A DNA stretch of 17,778 bases from Usnea hakonensis (GCA_013423325.1 BLJB01000324.1:10718-28495), one strand, 5' to 3'. Counted from the stretch's first letter, positions 9,041-17,564 are shown. Notes: a model not told the origin generated them from the sequence alone. Program-made: numbers and translations.

Positions 9041-9605
9041 ATGTACTGGTTCTCCAGGACAGGGAGCAGGGTCTGGTGCGACATCCAATTAGCCTTCGCA
9101 ACCGCACTTGATAAGTTCGGCCGCGTCGATGTGATGGTCAATAATGTAGGGTACAGTAGACCTTTTGAAGAGCTATCAGATAGCCAGATCAAGAGACAAA
9201 TGGAAGTCAATTCCTTCGACTCAATCAATGTTGTGATGACGGCTGTGGAGGTCGTGAGGGATTAGCCCAACGGGGGGTGGATCCTCCAAGTCACCTCTGC
9301 CGGAGGCCAAAGAGGGTAAGGCTCCCTTACAAATCCCCGGGAGTACAAACCCTACTGACATCTATAGTGCACAGTGCCAATGTTCAGCATCTACTGCGCC
9401 TCCAATGAACTTCCCACCAGCACCACCCAGCCTACGACAACAAGAGCACCGAAGAAGCAATGGCTGTGCGGAATGGGAGCTAAGCTAGGGATCTGGTCAA
9501 GGGGCGTAAAGGCAAAATATCGGTTGGCGGTATAAGGCGACTATGGCGACGATTGAGGCGTATGAGGAAAGTGATAACCAATTATCAGGTATGACTGGAT
9601 CAGGT
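9041..9605 (+). pseudogene. short-chain dehydrogenase/reductase (SDR), broken
   Basis: Classical SDR blocks can be followed. ALDKFGRVDVMVNNVGY (9104-9154) carries the NNxG motif after beta-4, then QIKRQMEVNSF, then GGWILQVTSAGGQRG just past a TAG stop at 9263-9265. GTAAGG at about 9315 with CTGAC and TATAG near 9367 marks an old intron, but the frame across it no longer joins. FSIYCASN follows, where the family has YxxxK: the catalytic Tyr is kept and the Lys codon reads Asn. A gap of about 100 bp of degraded sequence leads to a C-terminal piece, YKATMATIEAYEE (about 9535-9575). The N-terminal NAD(P)-binding TGxxxGxG is missing. Intact relatives oxidise or reduce alcohols/ketones with NAD(P)H. 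The next feature downstream is solo LTR copy B. Confidence 0.65.
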
Positions 9606-9736
9606 TCCATCTGCAAAGGAGACTGATGAGTTTCCAGAGATAACGGCATCACCATGCAGTCGCAGGTTCCCCAGAATATATTCAGACAGCCGTTGACGCT
9701 CGTTGACTTGGAAAAGGAAGAGAATTCGGTGCATCA

Positions 9737-10058
9737 TGTTGGATTATGACGAGCAAATTTGGTAGGAAACAATTGTTTACTATGTATGATAGCTTAGGGC
9801 TAGGGCTAATCCTCGGCGCTATTCCTAATTGGGAAGGATCAGGTTCAAATATGACTGAATCAAAAGCATAAAGGAAAATCTACACAGGTGGGTGCAGTCC
9901 AGTTATGTAGGCCTCATGAGAGGCTACCCCTTTCACAAGCTTCCAATAGCAGGCCTGCGCATGCATTCCGTGCTTGGACCTCCGGTTTCTTCCCTAGCAG
10001 CTGGTAGCTCCATTTTGGCTGCAAGCTAATTACACTAGCTGGGGGTTGCATTCCAACA
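9737..10058. mobile_element. solo LTR of a retrotransposon (copy B)
   Basis: Same 322-bp element as at 2003-2324, in the same orientation, with TGTTGGAT and ATTCCAACA ends. Its own perfect 5-bp target duplication, CATCA, lies at 9732-9736 and 10059-10063. Different duplications at the two copies show two separate insertions, not the two ends of one 8-kb element. By eye, differences between copies are split roughly evenly between transitions and transversions, so strong repeat-induced point mutation is not evident. Confidence 0.85.
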
Positions 10059-10098
10059 CATCAGAGCTTAACTCGTTTCCGGGCTGGCTCCGTAGTGA

Positions 10099-10390
10099 CA
10101 TTTAGGCAATCACCCGGACACGCTCCTCCAACTCCTTGCATCAACGGCTACCTGCATCGCATTGTACTACGAAGCGAATGTGATAGCGCGACTATTTCCC
10201 ACTATGCTTGAACACAGCAGGCCTACTACGCCTTCCGAATATCGGGGGGAAGGAGCTCGCGCGGTCTGTGTCTCAAACCATAGTCTTCTACCAAGTCCAT
10301 CGGCTCAGACAACCACACCGTCAAAGGCGGCTAGCAGCCTCCTTGACTTTCTGATCTTATGCCACAAAAGACAAGAGGTGGAACCGTGGA
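10099..10390 (+). pseudogene. second SDR-like fragment (middle part only)
   Basis: An open frame after TGA (10096-10098) encodes YYEANVIARLFPTML, then ARAVCVSNHSLLPSP, then TTTPSKAASSLLDFL. This follows the order of the SDR core: 'NvxGxfxxxxxFLPxML', 'AVIxVSSxGA', 'xxYxTSKAAxxRLxEFL'. The position of the catalytic Tyr reads Thr, so the YxxxK pair would be incomplete. The fragment starts about 40 bp after solo LTR copy B and stops where the Ubp14-like piece begins. It shows no close similarity to the SDR relic at 9041-9605 beyond the fold-level motifs. The assignment is tentative. Confidence 0.35.
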
Positions 10391-10393
10391 TAG

Positions 10394-10778
10394 TCACGGC
10401 AGGCGGAAGTACAAGCATGGGAGCAAGAATATACGGCATGTGAACATACATTATGCCTGGAACAAGACACTGCTCGAAAGATCGATTCTCAGGGTATGTC
10501 TATGAATAGAACTGTAGCTCCCCGTGTTGACGGGTGCCTCAGATTTGGGTCACTGCTCAATGTGCGATCTGAAAGAGAACCTATGGCTATGTCTTCAGTG
10601 TGGAAATTTGGGCTGTGGTCGCGCTCAGTATGGAGGTATAGGTGGCAACGGCCACGGTCTCCTGCATACACAACAGGCATCTCATTCCGTAGCAGTCAAA
10701 CTGGGATCAATCACCCCGGAAGGAACGGCAGACCTACTCGAAGAGCACTTTCAACTTTCCGCGCCTGAGTTGTGTTAG
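10394..10778 (+). pseudogene. Ubp14/USP5-type deubiquitinase, isolated ZnF-UBP fragment
   Basis: Two short exons read cleanly. Exon A (10394-10493) contains AEVQAWEQEY and CEHTLCLEQDTARKIDSQ. A 49-nt intron follows (10494-10542; GTATGT donor, TTGAC branch, CTCAG acceptor). Exon B (from 10543) continues LGHCSMCDLKENLWLC, CGNLGCGRAQYGG, HGLLHT and AVKLGSITPEGTAD. This is the ubiquitin-binding zinc finger of ubiquitin C-terminal hydrolase 14 / USP5, an enzyme that dismantles free polyubiquitin chains. Similarity stops at the Asp codon ending at 10733; the frame then runs through unrelated sequence to a stop at 10776-10778, where the family continues IYCY. A TAG (10391-10393) lies just before exon A. 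The finger's Cys/His ligands are present, but the catalytic USP domain and N-terminus are absent. The splice site and frame remain intact, suggesting a fairly recent partial duplication of a gene located elsewhere. Confidence 0.75.
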
Positions 10779-11621
10779 CGAGCTCCAAGATCAATAGTCC
10801 TTCTGCGATTTCACCTCGACATCCTGTAGCACGGCCACAATGAAGACATCCAAAGAAGAATTTCTCCATCCTACTATAGTCCCTTGGCCTTTATTTCTGA
10901 GAACATCTGACGGCCAAAAGATCCTGAACAATTCATTTGCCAGAACCATAGTATCATTGTCGATGGATTCAGAAAGAGCCTCGGCGCTTAAGTTGCTCTC
11001 GCGCAGATATACAGTCGATGGCAGGACAGGGGTGCTAGAGATGGAAAGTCAACAATATTCACCCACCTCTAGAGACGTGTTTGATTCTCACATCGTTTGT
11101 CTCGCGTGCTGCAAGGCGCTCAATGGGCAAGATGAGGACGAAGAAAATAAATGAGACTAGAGCACAACCACTGGCCGCTCGAGTCTGTGAGGCGTCAGAA
11201 GGAGAGATTTCTACCCAAGAACATTGTGGAGCTGGCCGAGCTTTCCACGACACCGTGATCAGCTGCAAATATTGCTAATTCGTAGAGTCTTGTTACTAGA
11301 TCCCAGCGTGCAGTGATGTAGCCAGCGACGAAGATGCCAAGAGTGAGAATAGAGAAAGGGTGCATCAATCAGCTCCTATTAAACGTATAAATAGAGAAAT
11401 AGGCCTGGACATTATACAATGGCGTGAGGGCATTGCTACGACATCTAAAATACCAGGTACTAAATCTAAATACATCTTGAGACGGCTCGGGTTTCTAGCG
11501 CCAAGAACCAAACAAACTTCATCATAAGATACTGTACAAGAAACATGGGTTTTCTGATACGAACCAAATACGGTATATATAAGTACCAATTTTACACGGG
11601 TTTGCCAATGTTCGCGAATTC
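10779..11621. other. no gene recognised; one ATG frame of 104 codons
   Basis: The best candidate is a plus-strand frame from ATG 10840 to the stop at 11152-11154, in a CACAATG context. It encodes a polar protein ending in CLACCKALNGQDEDEENK, with no recognised domain. A following frame at about 11151-11255 (PLESVRRQKERFLPKN) also looks coding-like. They may be debris of one decayed gene. From 11280 to 11621 nothing was found; 11570-11590 is AT-rich and lies just beyond the end of the rhodopsin-like gene. Confidence 0.25.
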
Positions 11622-12889
11622 CTACACCCTATTTGGCCCAAAGTCGCTCGTTTGACTTTCTGCCTCTTTTGCACTCTTCGTCTCACCCTCGTTTAATTCA
11701 TAGATGTTCGCAATATTCTCGATACTCGATAATCTCTCGCATGATTTGCTCCGGCCCGAACAAAGTGAAGCAAATTTATGTTTCAATGAGTTGTATGAAA
11801 ATGGTACTCGCCTAATCAGAGGGTTTAGAGGTGGGAAGCATGCTGCCAAAAGGCCAATTGAGACTTCGGCCGTTGTCCAAAAGGTTGGCGGGGTAGCAAA
11901 GCCATTGGTTCTGCCTGTCAAAGGATCTAAAGAGACTGTACAATGTCAGTGTTCATACTTTGGAAAAGGCACTGCCTTTCAGACTACGTTGGGGGAGATT
12001 ACCAGCAAACAGTTTCGTGACGTATACCAATCGTACTATGCCAAAGACAAGCGATCTATTCATTTATCATGTCAGCATTCGCACGATACTGGTAGCCTCT
12101 GTTTGAGAGGGAGAAGTCCGACTTACAGCGTGCCGAGCAAAAAGATGAAAGTCAGCCCGACTTTGGTCCTCTTACTCATTTGCAATTTGCGGATACACGG
12201 GTATGGCAGCGCAAGGACCGCAACATCACCTACTACATCCGTGATACCGAACCACAAGAGTAACCACTCCTGTGAGATACGAGTCTTATCGCTTTCAAGA
12301 ACCACCTGAATGACGAAGAATAAGAGACCCCAGAGCGCGATGAGTCCTATGAGAACACTGTTCGCGATTCGAAACGATTTGCGCTGGGCAAAGATGCGGC
12401 GATAGAAGAAGAGTACGCTGAGCTTGATGCAGCTGTACGTGAATTTTTCCATGATAATGGTAGCATGATCAATCTGTGGTGAATTTTAAGTTAGTATATT
12501 GTTCTGATTTTCAAAAATACGAATTTTGATGCTCGCCTTCATGAGAATATACCTTGGTCTGGTGTGCAGCACGCCAATCAATAGCCGCCTCAACATCTCT
12601 TCCAAGCTCTCCTATGACAGCGGCTATGCAAAGCGAGAACGATCGTTAGCTCTAGACTGATATCTGTATCCACGCTCTGATCAGTGGGACGAGGCTTCAG
12701 TATCATACCAGCAATCTGCATGGCACCTTGGCCGAGAACCAGAAAACAAGAGACAGCAATGAGCCAGTCGTCGATCCCAACGAACGTGGGCGTGAGCCGA
12801 ATGCGCACATAAAACCTCAAACATACAGCTAAGACGCCAAGCAATGGTAGCACAATGGCCGCGACGATGACACTAGCAACTCCATACAT
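11622..12889 (-). CDS. seven-helix integral membrane protein, fungal rhodopsin domain (PTH11/SAT4-like), intact
   Basis: Five exons join in frame on the minus strand: 12889-12709, 12623-12553, 12473-12127, 12055-12003 and 11935-11622, encoding 321 residues. Introns are 85, 79, 71 and 67 nt, each with GT-AG ends and a recognisable branch site (CTAAC, CTAAC, CTGAC, CTGAC). The start ATG is preceded in frame by TAA. Seven hydrophobic segments fit residues about 5-28, 39-60, 95-112, 120-142, 154-178, 189-212 and 237-262. Family signatures are GIDDWLIAVS near helix 2, KLSVLFFYRRIF, DVVGDVAVLALP, LQMSKRTKVGL, and FWTTAEVSIGLLAACFPPL before helix 7, then a hydrophilic tail. Such proteins sit in the plasma membrane and some act as G-protein-coupled-type sensors. 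The loop between helices 4 and 5 is short (about 10 residues) and lacks the Cys usually seen there. Role here is unknown. Confidence 0.88.
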
Positions 12890-13072
12890 GATGAGAAACA
12901 GCTTTTAATCAAAAATTCCTGATAAGTCGATGGCGGGTTTTCGTTTTCCCGAGCCAATGAGATCTCAACGAACGTGGACTTTCATTTGGAGAATGTTGCG
13001 AATTTTACTCATAAGTACGGAAACAGCGAACGAGAATTTCCTGCGGTCTCGGCGTTCACGGCAGATAACTAG
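12890..13072. other. short spacer between the membrane-protein gene and the PKS relic
   Basis: This region should contain the divergent upstream flank of the minus-strand membrane-protein gene. No PKS ketoreductase sequence was found in it in any frame, so the PKS fragment is broken off here. No clear TATA motif was seen. Confidence 0.35.
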
Positions 13073-13528
13073 TTCAGTAGGGGACACCTACTTGCGGGCC
13101 TGGAGCCTAGGGGACTTCTCGCGCATAATCAGCGGTACCCCGCCTCTGACATGACGTGGTACAGCGACCCGTGCTTCTCGCACCTTCTCTCGGCGTTTCA
13201 CTATCTGGAATCAGCGACGGACGGTCAGGGGAACGATGCCATCGTTGTCGCTGGCGACGATGAGAGCAGCGCTTTGGTTGACCGGATGCACAAGCGCGTG
13301 GCGAGATTGCTCTTCGTCTCGACTGACGATATCGAGCGCGTGCAGCCGATCAAGAACTATAGCATCGACAGCATGGTGGCGGCCGAGTTGAGGAACTGGC
13401 TCTTCAAAGCAACGGGTGTCAATGTTCCGCTACTGGAACTGTTACATCCTACTATGAGTGTGGAGGCCTTGAGTAGGAAGGTGGAGACAGAGTTGAGCGA
13501 GAAGCAGGGGTTGGAGAAAAGTACCTAG
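13073..13528 (+). pseudogene. highly reducing polyketide synthase, orphan C-terminus with acyl-carrier domain
   Basis: The frame opens after TAG (13070-13072) and runs to the stop at 13526-13528. It begins with HLLAGLEPRG and WYSDPCFSHL, the linker that follows the ketoreductase in fungal reducing PKSs ('GLEP...WxxDPRFxHL'). A complete carrier domain follows: RVARLLFVSTDDIERVQPI, YSIDSMVAAELRNWLFK and LLELL...SVEALS. The phosphopantetheine-attachment Ser is the AGC at 13370-13372. An ATG at 13151 would give a 125-residue free carrier protein. In a full enzyme of about 2,300-2,500 residues this domain tethers the growing chain; here KS, AT, DH, ER and KR are all absent. The preserved frame and GC-richer codon use contrast with neighbouring relics. 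It could be a recent truncation, or a stand-alone carrier protein, which is less likely. Confidence 0.75.
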
Positions 13529-13946
13529 GTACTGGATTGTAGACAACTAGCACACGTGGCTTCACAAGATTGAAAGAGGTAGGTAAGACTGAGAGATCCT
13601 CCAGGCCCAGATACTCGGCTGAGATGCATGACAGCTCCCACACCGAGGCCCAAAAGGCATGCAGCCAGCCTATAGGAGTACCCCCGAAAGACCAAAGAGT
13701 CTGGTCCCAGTGTGGTCTTCAATCCTTCAGAGGCACAGTGTAACCCATAGATTGGGATATCTTCATGAGGATCTGGCGGTGTAAGCCAGTTATTTGATCC
13801 TACACTCCTTGTCAGCAAATGAGGTAAGTGTGCAGTGCTAGTCTTGCATTTATCTCCTCCCAGTTGTACGGTTCTTGAACATTCCTGACACCACCGTAGC
13901 CTTAGGGTTGGTAGGGAAAAAAAGGCCACGCTAATTTATTTAGCCC
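13529..13946. other. no gene recognised
   Basis: A minus-strand frame crosses most of this stretch (13929-13525) but has no ATG at its start, no family resemblance, and overlaps the 3' end of the PKS fragment. It is probably chance. The stretch includes the expected 3' flank of the PKS fragment. Confidence 0.3.
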
Positions 13947-13995
13947 TAATCGTCCGGTGAACTCAGCCCAGTGGGCTGAGTTCACCGGACGATTA
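13947..13995. repeat. perfect 49-bp palindrome bounded by TA dinucleotides
   Basis: Two 24-bp arms, 13947-13970 and 13972-13995, are exact reverse complements around a single G (13971). The arm begins TAATCGTCCGG and ends CTCAGCCCA. Pairing stops at the next base on each side. Because each outer end is TA, the structure can be read as a TA target duplication enclosing two 22-bp terminal inverted repeats placed head to head. That is what an internally deleted Tc1/mariner-type element would leave. It would also form a strong hairpin in RNA or single-stranded DNA. Confidence 0.8.
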
Positions 13996-15213
13996 CTCCG
14001 TACGTATTGCTCGCCAGTCCCCCTCCTCCCCATTGTCCGTGCTTTTCGTCAATCGTTAATGTCTTCTCCCTTGTTGAAAAGTACGATAGTTGCATTTCTA
14101 TATTTTGACTGCTTTCGCTATAGTAGTCCTAATTTTAGTTCATTCTGGAAGCGTCTTCGCCCCCAAATTTTTCTGGTTTTAAGGTAAGGTAGCGTTGCGA
14201 AGCCCACTTCAAGCTACCCGGATAGTTGGGCCCGGACTAGAGCCCGGGGGTTGAACCCGTCAAAGTTTCAATCACATCCCTTCACTTGTAGGCAGAGCAT
14301 CGAGAATCATACCTATATCATCAAGTGCTGCACAGAATGTCCTAGACAGCGGCAAGGAAGTCCGCAATCTACCATTGGAAGCGGCCCTGTGCAGTGGCCC
14401 TTAGAGAGTCTTTCATTAAGCAACATAAATAAGCTAGGTTCTGAGCCCCTAAGTACTGGGGCAGGCGCCATTCCAAAACACATTCATATTGTCATCATAC
14501 TAGATCATGGCGCAGGACATCCAGGCCTTTCTGTGCATATCTCCATACGGAGTGCAGGACTCTGCAGCTTCTGACAAATGTTGGAGTAAATAATGTGTTG
14601 TTCGTCCGGATTCAGCCCATACCTGCTGCGCCTCAAAGCCACGGCCGGACAAAGATATTTGAGGTGGAGTCCCCCTTTTCCTCTAATCCTTTCGGACAGC
14701 GCTTTTGCACCTTTCATCATGTCTCTTTTCAAGTTATCGTACAAATGCTGTGAATATCCCGTTAGCCCTAATAGCTGAGCACAAGAACGATTCCCGGGGT
14801 ATTGAGGAATTCATCCCAAAAGCAGGCTAAGCAGACAATCGATCCGTCAGCCATCCGAAGTTAAGGTAGTGCATGAGCTGAACGTGGACGAGCCGCCTTG
14901 CAACAAAATACAGCCAATTAGGAGCCTCTCCAGCCGCTCGGTGCGCATTTATTATATGCATTACGGCCAGGTAGGTACTATTGATATCTCTGGGCTAGAT
15001 CTTGAAACTGTCATCTTCAAAAGTTGTGGGGGAACCTTAAGATTCGCATCCTTCTTCCATATCTCTCGTGTATGACATTCCAGCTTCTCAGGTAGTTTCA
15101 TCCTTTTGCAGGGTATTACTTTCGCTATTCTGTTTTGCATTTATGCTTGAACCGAAGCCCATCACCTTCTCTTTTAGCTTTGCGCACTATCTCCTGTCGC
15201 TATCACCGCTATC
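13996..15213. other. long stretch with no recognised gene
   Basis: About 1.2 kb contains only short frames on both strands without family resemblance (for example minus 14744-14505 and plus 14869-15075). A GC-rich imperfect inverted stretch occurs at about 14226-14250 (TGGGCCCGG facing GCCCGGGG). The last 100 bp before 15214 are pyrimidine-rich, as in many fungal 5' leaders, and probably contain the promoter of the secreted-protein gene. Confidence 0.35.
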
Positions 15214-16450
15214 ATGAAAGCGTTATTTCTTGCGGCCACTCTTGCTCTACGCTTCCATGGAGTATCAGCAGTTCCACAGAGTGCGTTTAGCTCTTTTTAT
15301 TTGATCTGACTTCAGCACTAACAGTTGCAGAATACTCATTGAATTCCACTGCTATCTCTCCACCATGGCCTGGAGTAACGAGGGCACCAGTTGCGAATTG
15401 TTCCAACCACTGCACCTATGATCCAATTGTGCTTTGGCAGATGACTTGGTCGCAGTTAGACATTACCGCGACTTATACAGCAGAAACTGTGGTAGTCATT
15501 GTAAACAAGAAAACCAATACTACCCGAACGACGACCATCTCGAATACGGAAGTTGACTTCAGCAATATCACTACGCCTACCAATTTGAACAGCGATGGCA
15601 CAGTCACCGCATCCGTGATTGATAATGACGGTAGTACCCGTGTCGTGTAAGTAGGATTCAGCCTACTTCTACAACGCTATATGACCTAATGCTGTCTTCG
15701 TCAAGCGCGTACCCTACAACGCTCTACTCAGATTACCCCAATGGTCAGTCGTGGACCGGAACTCTATCCACTACCATCAACGGCACACCAACGTGCTCCA
15801 TTGCCCCTACAGGCGCGGTAGCCGCCTTTCCATCCCATCCTCTTCTCCCGGAGGGTGTGCAAGATACAGGAGTCAATATGATCGAGGATCCAAGAGGCTG
15901 GACTTTCATCCCGGACTTTGAGGAGGCAGGTCTTCTCGGGCCCAGTAACTTCCCAGGCCTGGGCGTGTGGAACTGTAGCACTGAATACGAACTTGCCTCA
16001 CCAGTAGGCTTTATCCAGACAGCGTTATACCTTACAAAGACGTCAACGTCAACGGAATCAGATAATAAGCCGACTTCTATAACGGCACCATCACCAAGCA
16101 CACAGCCACAAACGGCTACGACGGGAGCACCGAATGGCCTTTTATCAGCCACCGGGCTGCTGCCAACAACTACAAGAGCCGCTGCTGTAGACTACTCTAC
16201 GACCTCCACAGTCAACGCTGATTCAACTAACCATCTACCAGCGATCCAGATACTTTCAGTCGTGTCAAACCCATCGACAGCCGCGTCCGAAAGCATAATC
16301 ATCACCGCCTCACCTGTTCAGACAACAACACTTCCAACAACGCCCGTAGCAGTCCAGGTACCCGTCACCTCAACAGATTCAAAAGGCAGCATTACAATAG
16401 TGTTGGCCATTTTGATGAAGACAGTGAGTGCTTTTATCAACAAAGTGTAA
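15214..16450 (+). CDS. secreted Ser/Thr-rich cell-surface protein, three exons
   Basis: Exons 15214-15280, 15331-15646 and 15706-16450 encode 375 residues. Intron 1 (50 nt) has GTGCGT, CTAAC and TGCAG; intron 2 (59 nt) has GTAAGT, CTAAT and the less common acceptor AAG. The ATG is chosen because it gives a signal peptide, MKALFLAATLALRFHGVSA, with likely cleavage after residue 19; Arg13 and His15 within the hydrophobic core are unusual. The mature part has four Cys (in NCSNHCTYD, PTCSIA and WNCSTE), several N-glycosylation sequons and a region from about 195 to 350 dominated by Thr, Ser, Pro and Ala, as in wall-anchored mannoproteins. The last 21 residues are moderately hydrophobic (ITIVLAILM) but end in KV, so a GPI-anchor signal is possible and imperfect; an unspliced final intron could explain this. 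No enzymatic domain is recognised. Confidence 0.75.
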
Positions 16451-17007
16451 AGTGGCGAGATTGTGAAGCTGGATAAGTCTTCAAGATTTAAAGAAGAAAG
16501 AAGAAAGAAGATAATGCAATTTAATTCTTGGTTAGGTACTTACGGAGAATTTAGTACGGTAAAGTACCACTGTCTTAGACGGAAGGCTCTAATACGCTAG
16601 CGCTCGGCAGAGCTTCCCCACTGAAAGCTTCTTTGCACCCCAAGCCCACCACTTTAAGGGTCAATGCCCCCTGTAAAGCCCCCAAGATATAGGGACACTT
16701 CCGGGCTATTGCATTACGAGCGTGTAGGGCAGGATTTTTGGTGTCGACCACTGCATAACACATGAATTAACATTGCGTCCCTTGACCTTTATGTTCTAAT
16801 AATAGAACATTATGCGTTATCAAAGTATCAATCATGTCCTATGAGAGCAAAAATATTGCTTGACAATAGCTGACTACTGTGCACGACAACGCTCTGCATG
16901 CCAAGACAAGTCCTGAGCCGCCTCATCCTCTCCACCAGTACACCTTCGGACTGTAGCCACGTTCCGCTTGACTGCCTTAGCTTAGTACTTGTAGACTCCA
17001 TCACGTT
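16451..17007. other. intergenic region between two convergent genes
   Basis: It contains a GA-rich run (AAGAAGAAAGAAGAAAGAAG near 16490-16510), a small hairpin ATGTTCTA/TAGAACAT with a 4-nt loop at 16791-16810, and nothing recognised as coding. Both flanking genes end toward it, so terminator signals are expected here, but no clear polyadenylation motif stands out. Confidence 0.4.
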
Positions 17008-17457
17008 TTAAATGCATTCGCCTGAGACCTGGACCTGAGGTAAACCAACATCGACTGTGGTGCTGGTGGAGCCGACAGGGTTTGTCACGGTTGTGTCGCC
17101 GCCGTCTGCGCCGGAAAATTCACAGGTCACACCATCTCCTGTAATAGAGATGTGGTAGACGCTCAAAGGATTCACTATGGCAGATTAGCATCGCTGGATA
17201 CAAGTCGTATACGAACCCAAAAGCTGGGAATCGTAAGTATCTTAGGTGGAAGCAGACGTACAGATGACGAAGACGCCAGATTTAGTGACAGCGGCCTCGG
17301 TGTATGATGGCGGGTCAGGTCCAGCTCCTGAAAAGGTGGCGTTGATATCAAGCCTGAGGCACTCAGGGCATGGAATTAGAGTAGGCACAGGAGCTCGAGC
17401 GGCGTGAGATAGACCAGCCAGAGCGACGAGAGCAGCGCTAATGGTGAATGCCTTCAT
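17008..17457 (-). CDS. small secreted four-cysteine protein, two exons
   Basis: Exons 17457-17262 and 17174-17008 join across an 87-nt intron (GTACGT donor, GCTAAT branch, CATAG acceptor) to give 120 residues. Without splicing the frame stops shortly after the donor. The start is the ATG at 17457, which opens a classic signal peptide, MKAFTISAALVALAGLSHA, cleaved after residue 19. An in-frame ATG at 17532 would add 25 residues and bury this signal, so it was not chosen. The mature protein of about 101 residues has Cys at 30, 33, 83 and 119 (CPEC, TCEF, GEC at the end), which could form two disulfides. The core YTEAAVTKSGVFV..NPLSVYHISITGDG looks like a conserved beta-rich fold seen in small fungal secreted proteins, but I cannot name it. 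Extracellular location is well supported; function, including any effector role, is unknown. Confidence 0.82.
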
Positions 17458-17564
17458 AATGAAAGCTTGATCAATATTTTGGAGATGGAGCTTTGGATGT
17501 GATGATCTTGGTGAAATGAAACGTTGATGCATTAGGACTGAGGACTTGGGGGTGGGAAGGAGAG

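Noticed and set aside
2003..10058. One 8-kb LTR retrotransposon bounded by the two LTR copies
   Set aside because: Each LTR has its own distinct 5-bp target duplication, and the DNA between encodes a HET protein and fungal gene relics, with no gag, protease, integrase or reverse transcriptase seen.
2003..10058. Heavy repeat-induced point mutation of the LTR pair
   Set aside because: By eye, differences are about half transversions. Only a few (for example GC-A to GT-A near the 3' end and TGCA to TACA in copy A) fit the CpA to TpA pattern.
12264..12300. A further small intron in exon 3 of the rhodopsin-like gene (GTGGTT...CACAG)
   Set aside because: It would be 36 nt, too short for normal fungal splicing, and its removal is frame-neutral so reading frame gives no support.
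11704..12309. 201-codon plus-strand open frame with an ATG
   Set aside because: It is antisense to exons 3-5 of the membrane-protein gene, whose helices, motifs and four in-frame introns are far better supported.
13525..13929. 134-codon minus-strand open frame
   Set aside because: No ATG start, no family resemblance, and it overlaps the 3' end of the better-supported PKS carrier fragment.
14236..14262. tRNA T-arm-like GGGGGTTGAACCC
   Set aside because: The loop lacks the TTCRA pattern, stems do not pair with five bases, and no anticodon arm or acceptor stem can be built around it.
16565..16755. Possible mariner/pogo element ends (CAGTGGTCGACACC-like on the minus strand at about 16733-16752)
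   Set aside because: Only one end is recognisable; the other side offers no matching inverted repeat and no transposase frame is present.
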